DNA of 64,000 nucleotides, from contig JANFNE010000009.1 of the NCBI GenBank assembly GCA_024867545.1, positions 1,028,501 through 1,092,500 on the forward strand, given 5' to 3'. Shown here piece by piece: positions 55,028 to 64,000 of this stretch (positions within the stretch are counted from its first letter, which is position 1; each line of letters begins with the position of its first letter). The notes below the pieces were generated by a model, which was not told the DNA's origin, did not search any database, and was given only the letters and a program-made list of their open reading frames with translations. Made by a program: the position numbers and the translations under genes. Source of the DNA: Phytopythium helicoides (Eukaryota; Oomycota; Peronosporomycetes; Pythiales; Pythiaceae).

Positions 55028-55087
55028 TGTATTGTTGGTATGTGTGTTTGAGAGTGAATTCGTTGTATGTTGTTGGCGTTAGTAGGT

Positions 55088-55705
55088 GTCGCGAGATCTG
55101 CTTGGCTGGCGGCTGGATTGTAGCCCCAGCCTCTGCAGCAATGGGCGGCTCAAAGAGCTAAGAGGATAGGTTGATTTGGCCACAGCTATAGTACTGAGCC
55201 CAACTGGACCAAACAGCAAGCAGCCGAAGGAACTAGCTGAGGTCAAACTGCATGTTCAACTACGATGCCGTAGAGCTAGGGGACAATCTAGTTTGTGAGT
55301 TCATCGACCTCTAATGTGAAGCAAAGCCAGGGCTGCGCCCTGACTTCACGCTGAAGACTGTCACATCCTGTAGTTCATCAGGGTGAATGGCTGTGAGCGG
55401 TTAAACCAAACCAATACAGGTTTTGGCTGGCGGTCGCGGTACAACTCATCTCGCAAGGAGCCTGGCCGCCAGTCTTTTGTCCCAGCAAGGCTGAGTCCTG
55501 CACGAAACAGTGTTAGCATTAACCCTCATGGTAGCAACACGCAACTTGGGTACTCCTACCCACTCACATCTAAACCAATCAAATCTCAAATAACGTCCAC
55601 TGAAACAAAAACACTTATTGAGAGCTGAAAAGACATCTTAACCAAGTAATTCACTTCTATCATCTGTCAAATCCTACCATCAACAAGGTATAATATGTAT
55701 TCACA
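55088..55705. mobile_element. Insertion splitting the first array unit
   Basis: The G/T-rich half of the unit begins at 55028 (GTTGGTATGTGTGTTTGAG), breaks off at about 55088, and resumes at about 55706 (TGTTGGTGTGTGTGTATTG). The intervening 610 bp has different composition and no ORF of note. It holds short inverted motifs such as CAGGGCTGCGCCCTG (55327-55342) and GGCTGGCGG / CTGGCCGCCAG. It may be a non-autonomous element; no family recognised. Confidence 0.5.
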
Positions 55706-55775
55706 GTTGATATCTGTTGGTGTGTGTGTATTGTGTCGTTTTGTGTATGTAATGGTGTGAGTGATTGGTTTGCGC

Positions 55776-55847
55776 GGCCCTGTGGTCTAGTGGTATGATT
55801 CTCGCTTAGGGTGCGAGAGGTCCCGGATTCGATCTCCGGCAGGGCCC
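55776..55847 (+). tRNA. tRNA-Pro(AGG), array copy 1
   Basis: Full cloverleaf: acceptor stem GGCCCTG/CAGGGCC, A-box TGGTCTAGTGG, anticodon stem CTCGC/GCGAG with loop TTAGGGT (anticodon AGG), T stem CCGGA/TCCGG with loop TTCGATC, no intron, discriminator C. A TTTT run at about 55853 serves as Pol III terminator. Anticodon AGG (read as IGG after editing) decodes Pro CCU/CCC/CCA. Confidence 0.97.
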
Positions 55848-56099
55848 TCCTCTTTTCTCTTCGCATCTCTCTTCTTTTATCCCTTTACACGCATCCTTGT
55901 CGCTTCTGTAGCGCTTGTTTAGTGGCCTCATTACCGCTCGCTTTGCCGTCCTTTTCACCTCCTTTCTCTCATCCACACGTGCTTTGCATGAGACGACGAA
56001 TGGAGTGCTCGCGTTGTCGTCCTTTCTTTGCATGATTTCGAGCGTCCTCGCGTGTCCGCGGTCGATATGGAGAGGGTGTAATGGGAATTGGTTGGTGTG

Positions 56100-56106
56100 T
56101 ATAAAA
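56100..56106 (+). promoter_or_regulatory. TATAAAA motif in each array unit (first instance)
   Basis: TATAAAA lies 178 bp upstream of tRNA copy 2 and recurs every 502 bp in each full spacer. This is too far upstream to be a normal tRNA TATA element (about -30), so it may belong to another transcript within the spacer or be chance fixed by homogenisation. Confidence 0.35.
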
Positions 56107-56277
56107 CGGTCCGAATGTGTTTGTGGGATGGGAGAAGGAGTGTGGTATGTTTGTTCGTTGTTGTGTGTTGTTGGTATGTGTGTTTGAGTGTGATTTGTTT
56201 GTTTGTTGTTGGTGTTTGTTGGTGTGTGTGTATTGTGTCGTTTTGTGTATGTAATGGTGTGAGTGATTGGTTTGCGC

Positions 56278-56349
56278 GGCCCTGTGGTCTAGTGGTATGA
56301 TTCTCGCTTAGGGTGCGAGAGGTCCCGGATTCGATCTCCGGCAGGGCCC
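56278..56349 (+). tRNA. tRNA-Pro(AGG), array copy 2
   Basis: Identical to copy 1; first copy preceded by a complete, uninterrupted unit. Downstream spacer of the C type. Confidence 0.97.
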
Positions 56350-56779
56350 TCCTCTTTTCTCTTCGCATCTCTCTTCTTTTATCCCTTTACACGCATCCTT
56401 GTCGCTTCTGTAGCGCTTGTTTAGTGGCCTCATTACCGCTCGCTTTGCCGTCCTTTTCACCTCCTTTCTCTCATCCACACGTGCTTTGCATGAGACGACG
56501 AATGGAGTGCTCGCGTTGTCGTCCTTTCTTTGCATGATTTCGAGCGTCCTCGCGTGTCCGCGGTCGATATGGAGAGGGTGTAATGGGAATTGGTTGGTGT
56601 GTATAAAACGGTCCGAATGTGTTTGTGGGATGGGAGAAGGAGTGTGGTATGTTTGTTCGTTGTTGTGTGTTGTTGGTATGTGTGTTTGAGTGTGATTTGT
56701 TTGTTTGTTGTTGGTGTTTGTTGGTGTGTGTGTATTGTGTCGTTTTGTGTATGTAATGGTGTGAGTGATTGGTTTGCGC

Positions 56780-56851
56780 GGCCCTGTGGTCTAGTGGTAT
56801 GATTCTCGCTTAGGGTGCGAGAGGTCCCGGATTCGATCTCCGGCAGGGCCC
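56780..56851 (+). tRNA. tRNA-Pro(AGG), array copy 3
   Basis: Identical to copy 1; C-type spacer follows. Confidence 0.97.
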
Positions 56852-57281
56852 TCCTCTTTTCTCTTCGCATCTCTCTTCTTTTATCCCTTTACACGCATCC
56901 TTGTCGCTTCTGTAGCGCTTGTTTAGTGGCCTCATTACCGCTCGCTTTGCCGTCCTTTTCACCTCCTTTCTCTCATCCACACGTGCTTTGCATGAGACGA
57001 CGAATGGAGTGCTCGCGTTGTCGTCCTTTCTTTGCATGATTTCGAGCGTCCTCGCGTGTCCGCGGTCGATATGGAGAGGGTGTAATGGGAATTGGTTGGT
57101 GTGTATAAAACGGTCCGAATGTGTTTGTGGGATGGGAGAAGGAGTGTGGTATGTTTGTTCGTTGTTGTGTGTTGTTGGTATGTGTGTTTGAGTGTGATTT
57201 GTTTGTTTGTTGTTGGTGTTTGTTGGTGTGTGTGTATTGTGTCGTTTTGTGTATGTAATGGTGTGAGTGATTGGTTTGCGC

Positions 57282-57353
57282 GGCCCTGTGGTCTAGTGGT
57301 ATGATTCTCGCTTAGGGTGCGAGAGGTCCCGGATTCGATCTCCGGCAGGGCCC
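57282..57353 (+). tRNA. tRNA-Pro(AGG), array copy 4
   Basis: Identical to copy 1; C-type spacer follows. Confidence 0.97.
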
Positions 57354-57783
57354 TCCTCTTTTCTCTTCGCATCTCTCTTCTTTTATCCCTTTACACGCAT
57401 CCTTGTCGCTTCTGTAGCGCTTGTTTAGTGGCCTCATTACCGCTCGCTTTGCCGTCCTTTTCACCTCCTTTCTCTCATCCACACGTGCTTTGCATGAGAC
57501 GACGAATGGAGTGCTCGCGTTGTCGTCCTTTCTTTGCATGATTTCGAGCGTCCTCGCGTGTCCGCGGTCGATATGGAGAGGGTGTAATGGGAATTGGTTG
57601 GTGTGTATAAAACGGTCCGAATGTGTTTGTGGGATGGGAGAAGGAGTGTGGTATGTTTGTTCGTTGTTGTGTGTTGTTGGTATGTGTGTTTGAGTGTGAT
57701 TTGTTTGTTTGTTGTTGGTGTTTGTTGGTGTGTGTGTATTGTGTCGTTTTGTGTATGTAATGGTGTGAGTGATTGGTTTGCGC

Positions 57784-57855
57784 GGCCCTGTGGTCTAGTG
57801 GTATGATTCTCGCTTAGGGTGCGAGAGGTCCCGGATTCGATCTCCGGCAGGGCCC
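57784..57855 (+). tRNA. tRNA-Pro(AGG), array copy 5
   Basis: Identical to copy 1; C-type spacer follows. Confidence 0.97.
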
Positions 57856-58285
57856 TCCTCTTTTCTCTTCGCATCTCTCTTCTTTTATCCCTTTACACGC
57901 ATCCTTGTCGCTTCTGTAGCGCTTGTTTAGTGGCCTCATTACCGCTCGCTTTGCCGTCCTTTTCACCTCCTTTCTCTCATCCACACGTGCTTTGCATGAG
58001 ACGACGAATGGAGTGCTCGCGTTGTCGTCCTTTCTTTGCATGATTTCGAGCGTCCTCGCGTGTCCGCGGTCGATATGGAGAGGGTGTAATGGGAATTGGT
58101 TGGTGTGTATAAAACGGTCCGAATGTGTTTGTGGGATGGGAGAAGGAGTGTGGTATGTTTGTTCGTTGTTGTGTGTTGTTGGTATGTGTGTTTGAGTGTG
58201 ATTTGTTTGTTTGTTGTTGGTGTTTGTTGGTGTGTGTGTATTGTGTCGTTTTGTGTATGTAATGGTGTGAGTGATTGGTTTGCGC

Positions 58286-58357
58286 GGCCCTGTGGTCTAG
58301 TGGTATGATTCTCGCTTAGGGTGCGAGAGGTCCCGGATTCGATCTCCGGCAGGGCCC
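58286..58357 (+). tRNA. tRNA-Pro(AGG), array copy 6
   Basis: Identical to copy 1; its downstream spacer is C type and carries the only private base change seen (A at 58558 in place of T). Confidence 0.97.
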
Positions 58358-58787
58358 TCCTCTTTTCTCTTCGCATCTCTCTTCTTTTATCCCTTTACAC
58401 GCATCCTTGTCGCTTCTGTAGCGCTTGTTTAGTGGCCTCATTACCGCTCGCTTTGCCGTCCTTTTCACCTCCTTTCTCTCATCCACACGTGCTTTGCATG
58501 AGACGACGAATGGAGTGCTCGCGTTGTCGTCCTTTCTTTGCATGATTTCGAGCGTCCACGCGTGTCCGCGGTCGATATGGAGAGGGTGTAATGGGAATTG
58601 GTTGGTGTGTATAAAACGGTCCGAATGTGTTTGTGGGATGGGAGAAGGAGTGTGGTATGTTTGTTCGTTGTTGTGTGTTGTTGGTATGTGTGTTTGAGTG
58701 TGATTTGTTTGTTTGTTGTTGGTGTTTGTTGGTGTGTGTGTATTGTGTCGTTTTGTGTATGTAATGGTGTGAGTGATTGGTTTGCGC

Positions 58788-58859
58788 GGCCCTGTGGTCT
58801 AGTGGTATGATTCTCGCTTAGGGTGCGAGAGGTCCCGGATTCGATCTCCGGCAGGGCCC
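58788..58859 (+). tRNA. tRNA-Pro(AGG), array copy 7
   Basis: Identical to copy 1; C-type spacer follows. Confidence 0.97.
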
Positions 58860-59289
58860 TCCTCTTTTCTCTTCGCATCTCTCTTCTTTTATCCCTTTAC
58901 ACGCATCCTTGTCGCTTCTGTAGCGCTTGTTTAGTGGCCTCATTACCGCTCGCTTTGCCGTCCTTTTCACCTCCTTTCTCTCATCCACACGTGCTTTGCA
59001 TGAGACGACGAATGGAGTGCTCGCGTTGTCGTCCTTTCTTTGCATGATTTCGAGCGTCCTCGCGTGTCCGCGGTCGATATGGAGAGGGTGTAATGGGAAT
59101 TGGTTGGTGTGTATAAAACGGTCCGAATGTGTTTGTGGGATGGGAGAAGGAGTGTGGTATGTTTGTTCGTTGTTGTGTGTTGTTGGTATGTGTGTTTGAG
59201 TGTGATTTGTTTGTTTGTTGTTGGTGTTTGTTGGTGTGTGTGTATTGTGTCGTTTTGTGTATGTAATGGTGTGAGTGATTGGTTTGCGC

Positions 59290-59361
59290 GGCCCTGTGGT
59301 CTAGTGGTATGATTCTCGCTTAGGGTGCGAGAGGTCCCGGATTCGATCTCCGGCAGGGCCC
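59290..59361 (+). tRNA. tRNA-Pro(AGG), array copy 8
   Basis: Identical to copy 1; C-type spacer follows. Confidence 0.97.
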
Positions 59362-59791
59362 TCCTCTTTTCTCTTCGCATCTCTCTTCTTTTATCCCTTT
59401 ACACGCATCCTTGTCGCTTCTGTAGCGCTTGTTTAGTGGCCTCATTACCGCTCGCTTTGCCGTCCTTTTCACCTCCTTTCTCTCATCCACACGTGCTTTG
59501 CATGAGACGACGAATGGAGTGCTCGCGTTGTCGTCCTTTCTTTGCATGATTTCGAGCGTCCTCGCGTGTCCGCGGTCGATATGGAGAGGGTGTAATGGGA
59601 ATTGGTTGGTGTGTATAAAACGGTCCGAATGTGTTTGTGGGATGGGAGAAGGAGTGTGGTATGTTTGTTCGTTGTTGTGTGTTGTTGGTATGTGTGTTTG
59701 AGTGTGATTTGTTTGTTTGTTGTTGGTGTTTGTTGGTGTGTGTGTATTGTGTCGTTTTGTGTATGTAATGGTGTGAGTGATTGGTTTGCGC

Positions 59792-59863
59792 GGCCCTGTG
59801 GTCTAGTGGTATGATTCTCGCTTAGGGTGCGAGAGGTCCCGGATTCGATCTCCGGCAGGGCCC
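59792..59863 (+). tRNA. tRNA-Pro(AGG), array copy 9
   Basis: Identical to copy 1; last copy followed by a C-type spacer. Confidence 0.97.
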
Positions 59864-60293
59864 TCCTCTTTTCTCTTCGCATCTCTCTTCTTTTATCCCT
59901 TTACACGCATCCTTGTCGCTTCTGTAGCGCTTGTTTAGTGGCCTCATTACCGCTCGCTTTGCCGTCCTTTTCACCTCCTTTCTCTCATCCACACGTGCTT
60001 TGCATGAGACGACGAATGGAGTGCTCGCGTTGTCGTCCTTTCTTTGCATGATTTCGAGCGTCCTCGCGTGTCCGCGGTCGATATGGAGAGGGTGTAATGG
60101 GAATTGGTTGGTGTGTATAAAACGGTCCGAATGTGTTTGTGGGATGGGAGAAGGAGTGTGGTATGTTTGTTCGTTGTTGTGTGTTGTTGGTATGTGTGTT
60201 TGAGTGTGATTTGTTTGTTTGTTGTTGGTGTTTGTTGGTGTGTGTGTATTGTGTCGTTTTGTGTATGTAATGGTGTGAGTGATTGGTTTGCGC

Positions 60294-60365
60294 GGCCCTG
60301 TGGTCTAGTGGTATGATTCTCGCTTAGGGTGCGAGAGGTCCCGGATTCGATCTCCGGCAGGGCCC
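60294..60365 (+). tRNA. tRNA-Pro(AGG), array copy 10
   Basis: Identical to copy 1; first copy followed by a T-type spacer (T at 60515). Confidence 0.97.
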
Positions 60366-60795
60366 TCCTCTTTTCTCTTCGCATCTCTCTTCTTTTATCC
60401 CTTTACACGCATCCTTGTCGCTTCTGTAGCGCTTGTTTAGTGGCCTCATTACCGCTCGCTTTGCCGTCCTTTTCACCTCCTTTCTCTCATCCACACGTGC
60501 TTTGCATGAGACGATGAATGGAGTGCTCGCGTTGTCGTCCTTTCTTTGCATGATTTCGAGCGTCCTCGCGTGTCCGCGGTCGATATGGAGAGGGTGTAAT
60601 GGGAATTGGTTGGTGTGTATAAAACGGTCCGAATGTGTTTGTGGGATGGGAGAAGGAGTGTGGTATGTTTGTTCGTTGTTGTGTGTTGTTGGTATGTGTG
60701 TTTGAGTGTGATTTGTTTGTTTGTTGTTGGTGTTTGTTGGTGTGTGTGTATTGTGTCGTTTTGTGTATGTAATGGTGTGAGTGATTGGTTTGCGC

Positions 60796-60867
60796 GGCCC
60801 TGTGGTCTAGTGGTATGATTCTCGCTTAGGGTGCGAGAGGTCCCGGATTCGATCTCCGGCAGGGCCC
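60796..60867 (+). tRNA. tRNA-Pro(AGG), array copy 11
   Basis: Identical to copy 1; T-type spacer follows. Confidence 0.97.
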
Positions 60868-61297
60868 TCCTCTTTTCTCTTCGCATCTCTCTTCTTTTAT
60901 CCCTTTACACGCATCCTTGTCGCTTCTGTAGCGCTTGTTTAGTGGCCTCATTACCGCTCGCTTTGCCGTCCTTTTCACCTCCTTTCTCTCATCCACACGT
61001 GCTTTGCATGAGACGATGAATGGAGTGCTCGCGTTGTCGTCCTTTCTTTGCATGATTTCGAGCGTCCTCGCGTGTCCGCGGTCGATATGGAGAGGGTGTA
61101 ATGGGAATTGGTTGGTGTGTATAAAACGGTCCGAATGTGTTTGTGGGATGGGAGAAGGAGTGTGGTATGTTTGTTCGTTGTTGTGTGTTGTTGGTATGTG
61201 TGTTTGAGTGTGATTTGTTTGTTTGTTGTTGGTGTTTGTTGGTGTGTGTGTATTGTGTCGTTTTGTGTATGTAATGGTGTGAGTGATTGGTTTGCGC

Positions 61298-61369
61298 GGC
61301 CCTGTGGTCTAGTGGTATGATTCTCGCTTAGGGTGCGAGAGGTCCCGGATTCGATCTCCGGCAGGGCCC
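61298..61369 (+). tRNA. tRNA-Pro(AGG), array copy 12
   Basis: Identical to copy 1; T-type spacer follows. Confidence 0.97.
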
Positions 61370-61799
61370 TCCTCTTTTCTCTTCGCATCTCTCTTCTTTT
61401 ATCCCTTTACACGCATCCTTGTCGCTTCTGTAGCGCTTGTTTAGTGGCCTCATTACCGCTCGCTTTGCCGTCCTTTTCACCTCCTTTCTCTCATCCACAC
61501 GTGCTTTGCATGAGACGATGAATGGAGTGCTCGCGTTGTCGTCCTTTCTTTGCATGATTTCGAGCGTCCTCGCGTGTCCGCGGTCGATATGGAGAGGGTG
61601 TAATGGGAATTGGTTGGTGTGTATAAAACGGTCCGAATGTGTTTGTGGGATGGGAGAAGGAGTGTGGTATGTTTGTTCGTTGTTGTGTGTTGTTGGTATG
61701 TGTGTTTGAGTGTGATTTGTTTGTTTGTTGTTGGTGTTTGTTGGTGTGTGTGTATTGTGTCGTTTTGTGTATGTAATGGTGTGAGTGATTGGTTTGCGC

Positions 61800-61871
61800 G
61801 GCCCTGTGGTCTAGTGGTATGATTCTCGCTTAGGGTGCGAGAGGTCCCGGATTCGATCTCCGGCAGGGCCC
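61800..61871 (+). tRNA. tRNA-Pro(AGG), array copy 13
   Basis: Identical to copy 1; T-type spacer follows. Confidence 0.97.
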
Positions 61872-62301
61872 TCCTCTTTTCTCTTCGCATCTCTCTTCTT
61901 TTATCCCTTTACACGCATCCTTGTCGCTTCTGTAGCGCTTGTTTAGTGGCCTCATTACCGCTCGCTTTGCCGTCCTTTTCACCTCCTTTCTCTCATCCAC
62001 ACGTGCTTTGCATGAGACGATGAATGGAGTGCTCGCGTTGTCGTCCTTTCTTTGCATGATTTCGAGCGTCCTCGCGTGTCCGCGGTCGATATGGAGAGGG
62101 TGTAATGGGAATTGGTTGGTGTGTATAAAACGGTCCGAATGTGTTTGTGGGATGGGAGAAGGAGTGTGGTATGTTTGTTCGTTGTTGTGTGTTGTTGGTA
62201 TGTGTGTTTGAGTGTGATTTGTTTGTTTGTTGTTGGTGTTTGTTGGTGTGTGTGTATTGTGTCGTTTTGTGTATGTAATGGTGTGAGTGATTGGTTTGCG
62301 C

Positions 62302-62373
62302 GGCCCTGTGGTCTAGTGGTATGATTCTCGCTTAGGGTGCGAGAGGTCCCGGATTCGATCTCCGGCAGGGCCC
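62302..62373 (+). tRNA. tRNA-Pro(AGG), array copy 14
   Basis: Identical to copy 1; T-type spacer follows. Confidence 0.97.
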
Positions 62374-62803
62374 TCCTCTTTTCTCTTCGCATCTCTCTTC
62401 TTTTATCCCTTTACACGCATCCTTGTCGCTTCTGTAGCGCTTGTTTAGTGGCCTCATTACCGCTCGCTTTGCCGTCCTTTTCACCTCCTTTCTCTCATCC
62501 ACACGTGCTTTGCATGAGACGATGAATGGAGTGCTCGCGTTGTCGTCCTTTCTTTGCATGATTTCGAGCGTCCTCGCGTGTCCGCGGTCGATATGGAGAG
62601 GGTGTAATGGGAATTGGTTGGTGTGTATAAAACGGTCCGAATGTGTTTGTGGGATGGGAGAAGGAGTGTGGTATGTTTGTTCGTTGTTGTGTGTTGTTGG
62701 TATGTGTGTTTGAGTGTGATTTGTTTGTTTGTTGTTGGTGTTTGTTGGTGTGTGTGTATTGTGTCGTTTTGTGTATGTAATGGTGTGAGTGATTGGTTTG
62801 CGC

Positions 62804-62875
62804 GGCCCTGTGGTCTAGTGGTATGATTCTCGCTTAGGGTGCGAGAGGTCCCGGATTCGATCTCCGGCAGGGCCC
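62804..62875 (+). tRNA. tRNA-Pro(AGG), array copy 15
   Basis: Identical to copy 1; T-type spacer follows. Confidence 0.97.
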
Positions 62876-63305
62876 TCCTCTTTTCTCTTCGCATCTCTCT
62901 TCTTTTATCCCTTTACACGCATCCTTGTCGCTTCTGTAGCGCTTGTTTAGTGGCCTCATTACCGCTCGCTTTGCCGTCCTTTTCACCTCCTTTCTCTCAT
63001 CCACACGTGCTTTGCATGAGACGATGAATGGAGTGCTCGCGTTGTCGTCCTTTCTTTGCATGATTTCGAGCGTCCTCGCGTGTCCGCGGTCGATATGGAG
63101 AGGGTGTAATGGGAATTGGTTGGTGTGTATAAAACGGTCCGAATGTGTTTGTGGGATGGGAGAAGGAGTGTGGTATGTTTGTTCGTTGTTGTGTGTTGTT
63201 GGTATGTGTGTTTGAGTGTGATTTGTTTGTTTGTTGTTGGTGTTTGTTGGTGTGTGTGTATTGTGTCGTTTTGTGTATGTAATGGTGTGAGTGATTGGTT
63301 TGCGC

Positions 63306-63377
63306 GGCCCTGTGGTCTAGTGGTATGATTCTCGCTTAGGGTGCGAGAGGTCCCGGATTCGATCTCCGGCAGGGCCC
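63306..63377 (+). tRNA. tRNA-Pro(AGG), array copy 16
   Basis: Identical to copy 1; T-type spacer follows. Confidence 0.97.
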
Positions 63378-63807
63378 TCCTCTTTTCTCTTCGCATCTCT
63401 CTTCTTTTATCCCTTTACACGCATCCTTGTCGCTTCTGTAGCGCTTGTTTAGTGGCCTCATTACCGCTCGCTTTGCCGTCCTTTTCACCTCCTTTCTCTC
63501 ATCCACACGTGCTTTGCATGAGACGATGAATGGAGTGCTCGCGTTGTCGTCCTTTCTTTGCATGATTTCGAGCGTCCTCGCGTGTCCGCGGTCGATATGG
63601 AGAGGGTGTAATGGGAATTGGTTGGTGTGTATAAAACGGTCCGAATGTGTTTGTGGGATGGGAGAAGGAGTGTGGTATGTTTGTTCGTTGTTGTGTGTTG
63701 TTGGTATGTGTGTTTGAGTGTGATTTGTTTGTTTGTTGTTGGTGTTTGTTGGTGTGTGTGTATTGTGTCGTTTTGTGTATGTAATGGTGTGAGTGATTGG
63801 TTTGCGC

Positions 63808-63879
63808 GGCCCTGTGGTCTAGTGGTATGATTCTCGCTTAGGGTGCGAGAGGTCCCGGATTCGATCTCCGGCAGGGCCC
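63808..63879 (+). tRNA. tRNA-Pro(AGG), array copy 17
   Basis: Identical to copy 1; the window ends in its downstream spacer before the diagnostic base. Confidence 0.97.
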
Positions 63880-64000
63880 TCCTCTTTTCTCTTCGCATCT
63901 CTCTTCTTTTATCCCTTTACACGCATCCTTGTCGCTTCTGTAGCGCTTGTTTAGTGGCCTCATTACCGCTCGCTTTGCCGTCCTTTTCACCTCCTTTCTC

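Larger units (their letters stand above)
55028..64000. repeat. Tandem array of a 502-bp tRNA-Pro unit
   Basis: Period 502 bp exactly, 17 tRNA genes in view, truncated by the window edge. Each unit reads: tRNA, oligo-T terminator, a C/T-rich half, a TATAAAA motif, and a G/T-rich half leading to the next tRNA. From the first tRNA on I saw only two variable spacer positions: one base that splits the array into two blocks (ACGACGAA in spacers after tRNAs 1-9, ACGATGAA after tRNAs 10-16) and one private change at 58558. The leftmost partial unit (55028-55087) is clearly diverged and is cut by a roughly 610-bp insertion. Confidence 0.97.

Noticed and set aside
55811..63898. Repeated ORFs of 62-137 codons in every array unit on both strands
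   Set aside because: They overlap the tRNA genes and spacers and recur only because the unit is copied. The composition is that of skewed spacer DNA, and no domain is recognisable.
55776..64000. CRISPR array
   Set aside because: The repeats are 502 bp with tRNA genes and no short variable spacers, in a eukaryotic genome.

Overview
The window looks like nuclear DNA of an oomycete (Phytophthora/Pythium-like). Reasons: GC-rich compact genes on both strands, short introns (about 50-100 bp) with GTGAG/GTGCGT donors, a FYVE-GAF protein and a phosphatase joined to a FYVE-like finger, an M96-like protein, and hAT and Crypton-type transposase genes. Exon joins given below were worked out by hand from GT/AG sites and phase; none is backed by transcripts.

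Layout. 1-5100: phosphatase/FYVE-like protein, a PH-domain protein (minus strand, five exons) and ARPC2 of the Arp2/3 complex (seven exons). 5753-11485 and 23845-30088 are the two arms of a large inverted duplication. Each arm carries a decayed ARPC2 3' end, a PheT-like tRNA-binding-domain protein, a secreted family 1 glycoside hydrolase and an MLF-like protein, and the genes of the two arms point toward each other. The 12.4 kb between the arms holds a small unknown gene, a complete 6077-bp hAT transposon (8-bp target duplication, terminal inverted repeats, transposase, a passenger coiled-coil gene and a 21-bp minisatellite), a DUF1348 protein and a SCYL2-type pseudokinase.

30434-39202 is ordinary housekeeping sequence: ribosomal protein L13A, a cyclophilin, an unknown protein, mitochondrial dihydroxy-acid dehydratase, and a FYVE-GAF protein. 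40920-49280 holds a tandem duplication of an eight-exon acyl-CoA synthetase; copy B is followed by an intact 11-exon sugar transporter and copy A by broken transporter pieces. An M96-like gene follows (49409-50901), then a Crypton-type tyrosine recombinase (51844-53862) and an AT-rich stretch with odd small ORFs.

From 55028 to the right edge the window is one tandem array of a 502-bp unit, each unit holding one tRNA-Pro(AGG) gene. Seventeen tRNA genes are in view and the array runs off the end. The units are almost identical and fall into two blocks defined by one spacer base.

The genes do not form one pathway. The main theme is duplication and homogenisation: an inverted duplication, a mosaic tandem gene pair and a tRNA array, with transposons of two classes inserted nearby.
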